From Verrucomicrobiia bacterium (GTDB lineage Bacteria > Verrucomicrobiota > Verrucomicrobiia > CAIQCK01), in the NCBI GenBank assembly GCA_026417675.1, contig JAOACV010000060.1, positions 1-8,912 of the forward strand: 8,912 nt of DNA. The letters are read 5' to 3'. Each line of letters begins with the position of its first letter. Within the stretch, counting starts at the first letter, position 1. A program made the position numbers and the translations under genes. Of the stretch, positions 8,894 to 8,912 are shown in pieces. Under the pieces are notes generated by a model, which was not told where the DNA came from, did no database searches, and saw nothing but the letters and a program-made list of their open reading frames with translations.

Positions 8894-8912
8894 CTGTCTC
8901 TTATACACATCT
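8894..8912. other. Nextera/Tn5 transposase adapter left in the assembly
   Basis: The last 19 bases read CTGTCTCTTATACACATCT, the exact Nextera adapter (reverse complement of the Tn5 mosaic end used in library preparation). It is not genomic. Its reverse strand encodes the well-known artefact start MCIRDR, and it adds a false SYTH tail to the gene that begins at 7591. It marks the true end of genomic sequence at 8893. Confidence 0.97.

Noticed and set aside
8701..8910. Minus-strand frame beginning MCIRDR
   Set aside because: The start codon and first residues come from the Nextera adapter, not from genomic DNA.

Overview
The window is GC-rich (by eye just over 60%) and carries seven protein-coding genes and no RNA gene, CRISPR array or insertion sequence that I can see. 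The gene content suggests a Verrucomicrobiota or Planctomycetota bacterium: short neutral-ceramidase-like proteins, a Tat-exported amidohydrolase next to a divergent paralogue, a large secreted protein with carbohydrate-binding-like modules, and an 855-residue U32 protein. This placement is inference from family distribution; there is no marker gene. The right end is a true contig end: the last 19 bases (8894-8912) are the Nextera/Tn5 transposase adapter, so this is an unpolished, probably metagenomic, assembly.

Left block (1-2124, all minus strand, order of transcription right to left): a Tat-signal amidohydrolase (1234-2124), a second amidohydrolase-fold protein overlapping it by 10 bases (461-1243) that has lost every metal-ligand position I can identify, and 64 bases further a Sec-signal ceramidase-like protein cut by the left edge (1-396). 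Divergent from this block, across a 162-base region holding promoters for both directions, is a cytoplasmic ceramidase-like protein (2287-3597). The two ceramidase-like proteins are homologous to each other and flank the amidohydrolase pair. I read this as one N-acyl/amide hydrolysis locus with exported and cytoplasmic members; the substrate cannot be read from the sequence.

Middle block (3607-7507, minus strand): a radical SAM protein with a SPASM-like C-terminal cysteine set, convergent with the ceramidase-like gene and only 9 bases from it, and a long RlhA-like U32 protein (probable RNA hydroxylase family). They are separated by 145 bases that contain the promoter of the radical SAM gene, so they are probably separate transcription units.

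Right block (7591-8893, plus strand): a secreted modular protein, starting at GTG and running off the contig. It is built from a repeating unit of about 285 residues (beta-sandwich-like domain followed by a CBM-like jelly-roll).

No stretch without a gene exceeds 300 bases. The gaps are 397-460 (nothing recognised), 2125-2286 (divergent promoters), 3598-3606, 4795-4939 (promoter and leader of the radical SAM gene, otherwise nothing clear) and 7508-7590 (divergent start region, no convincing promoter). No convincing rho-independent terminator was seen anywhere.
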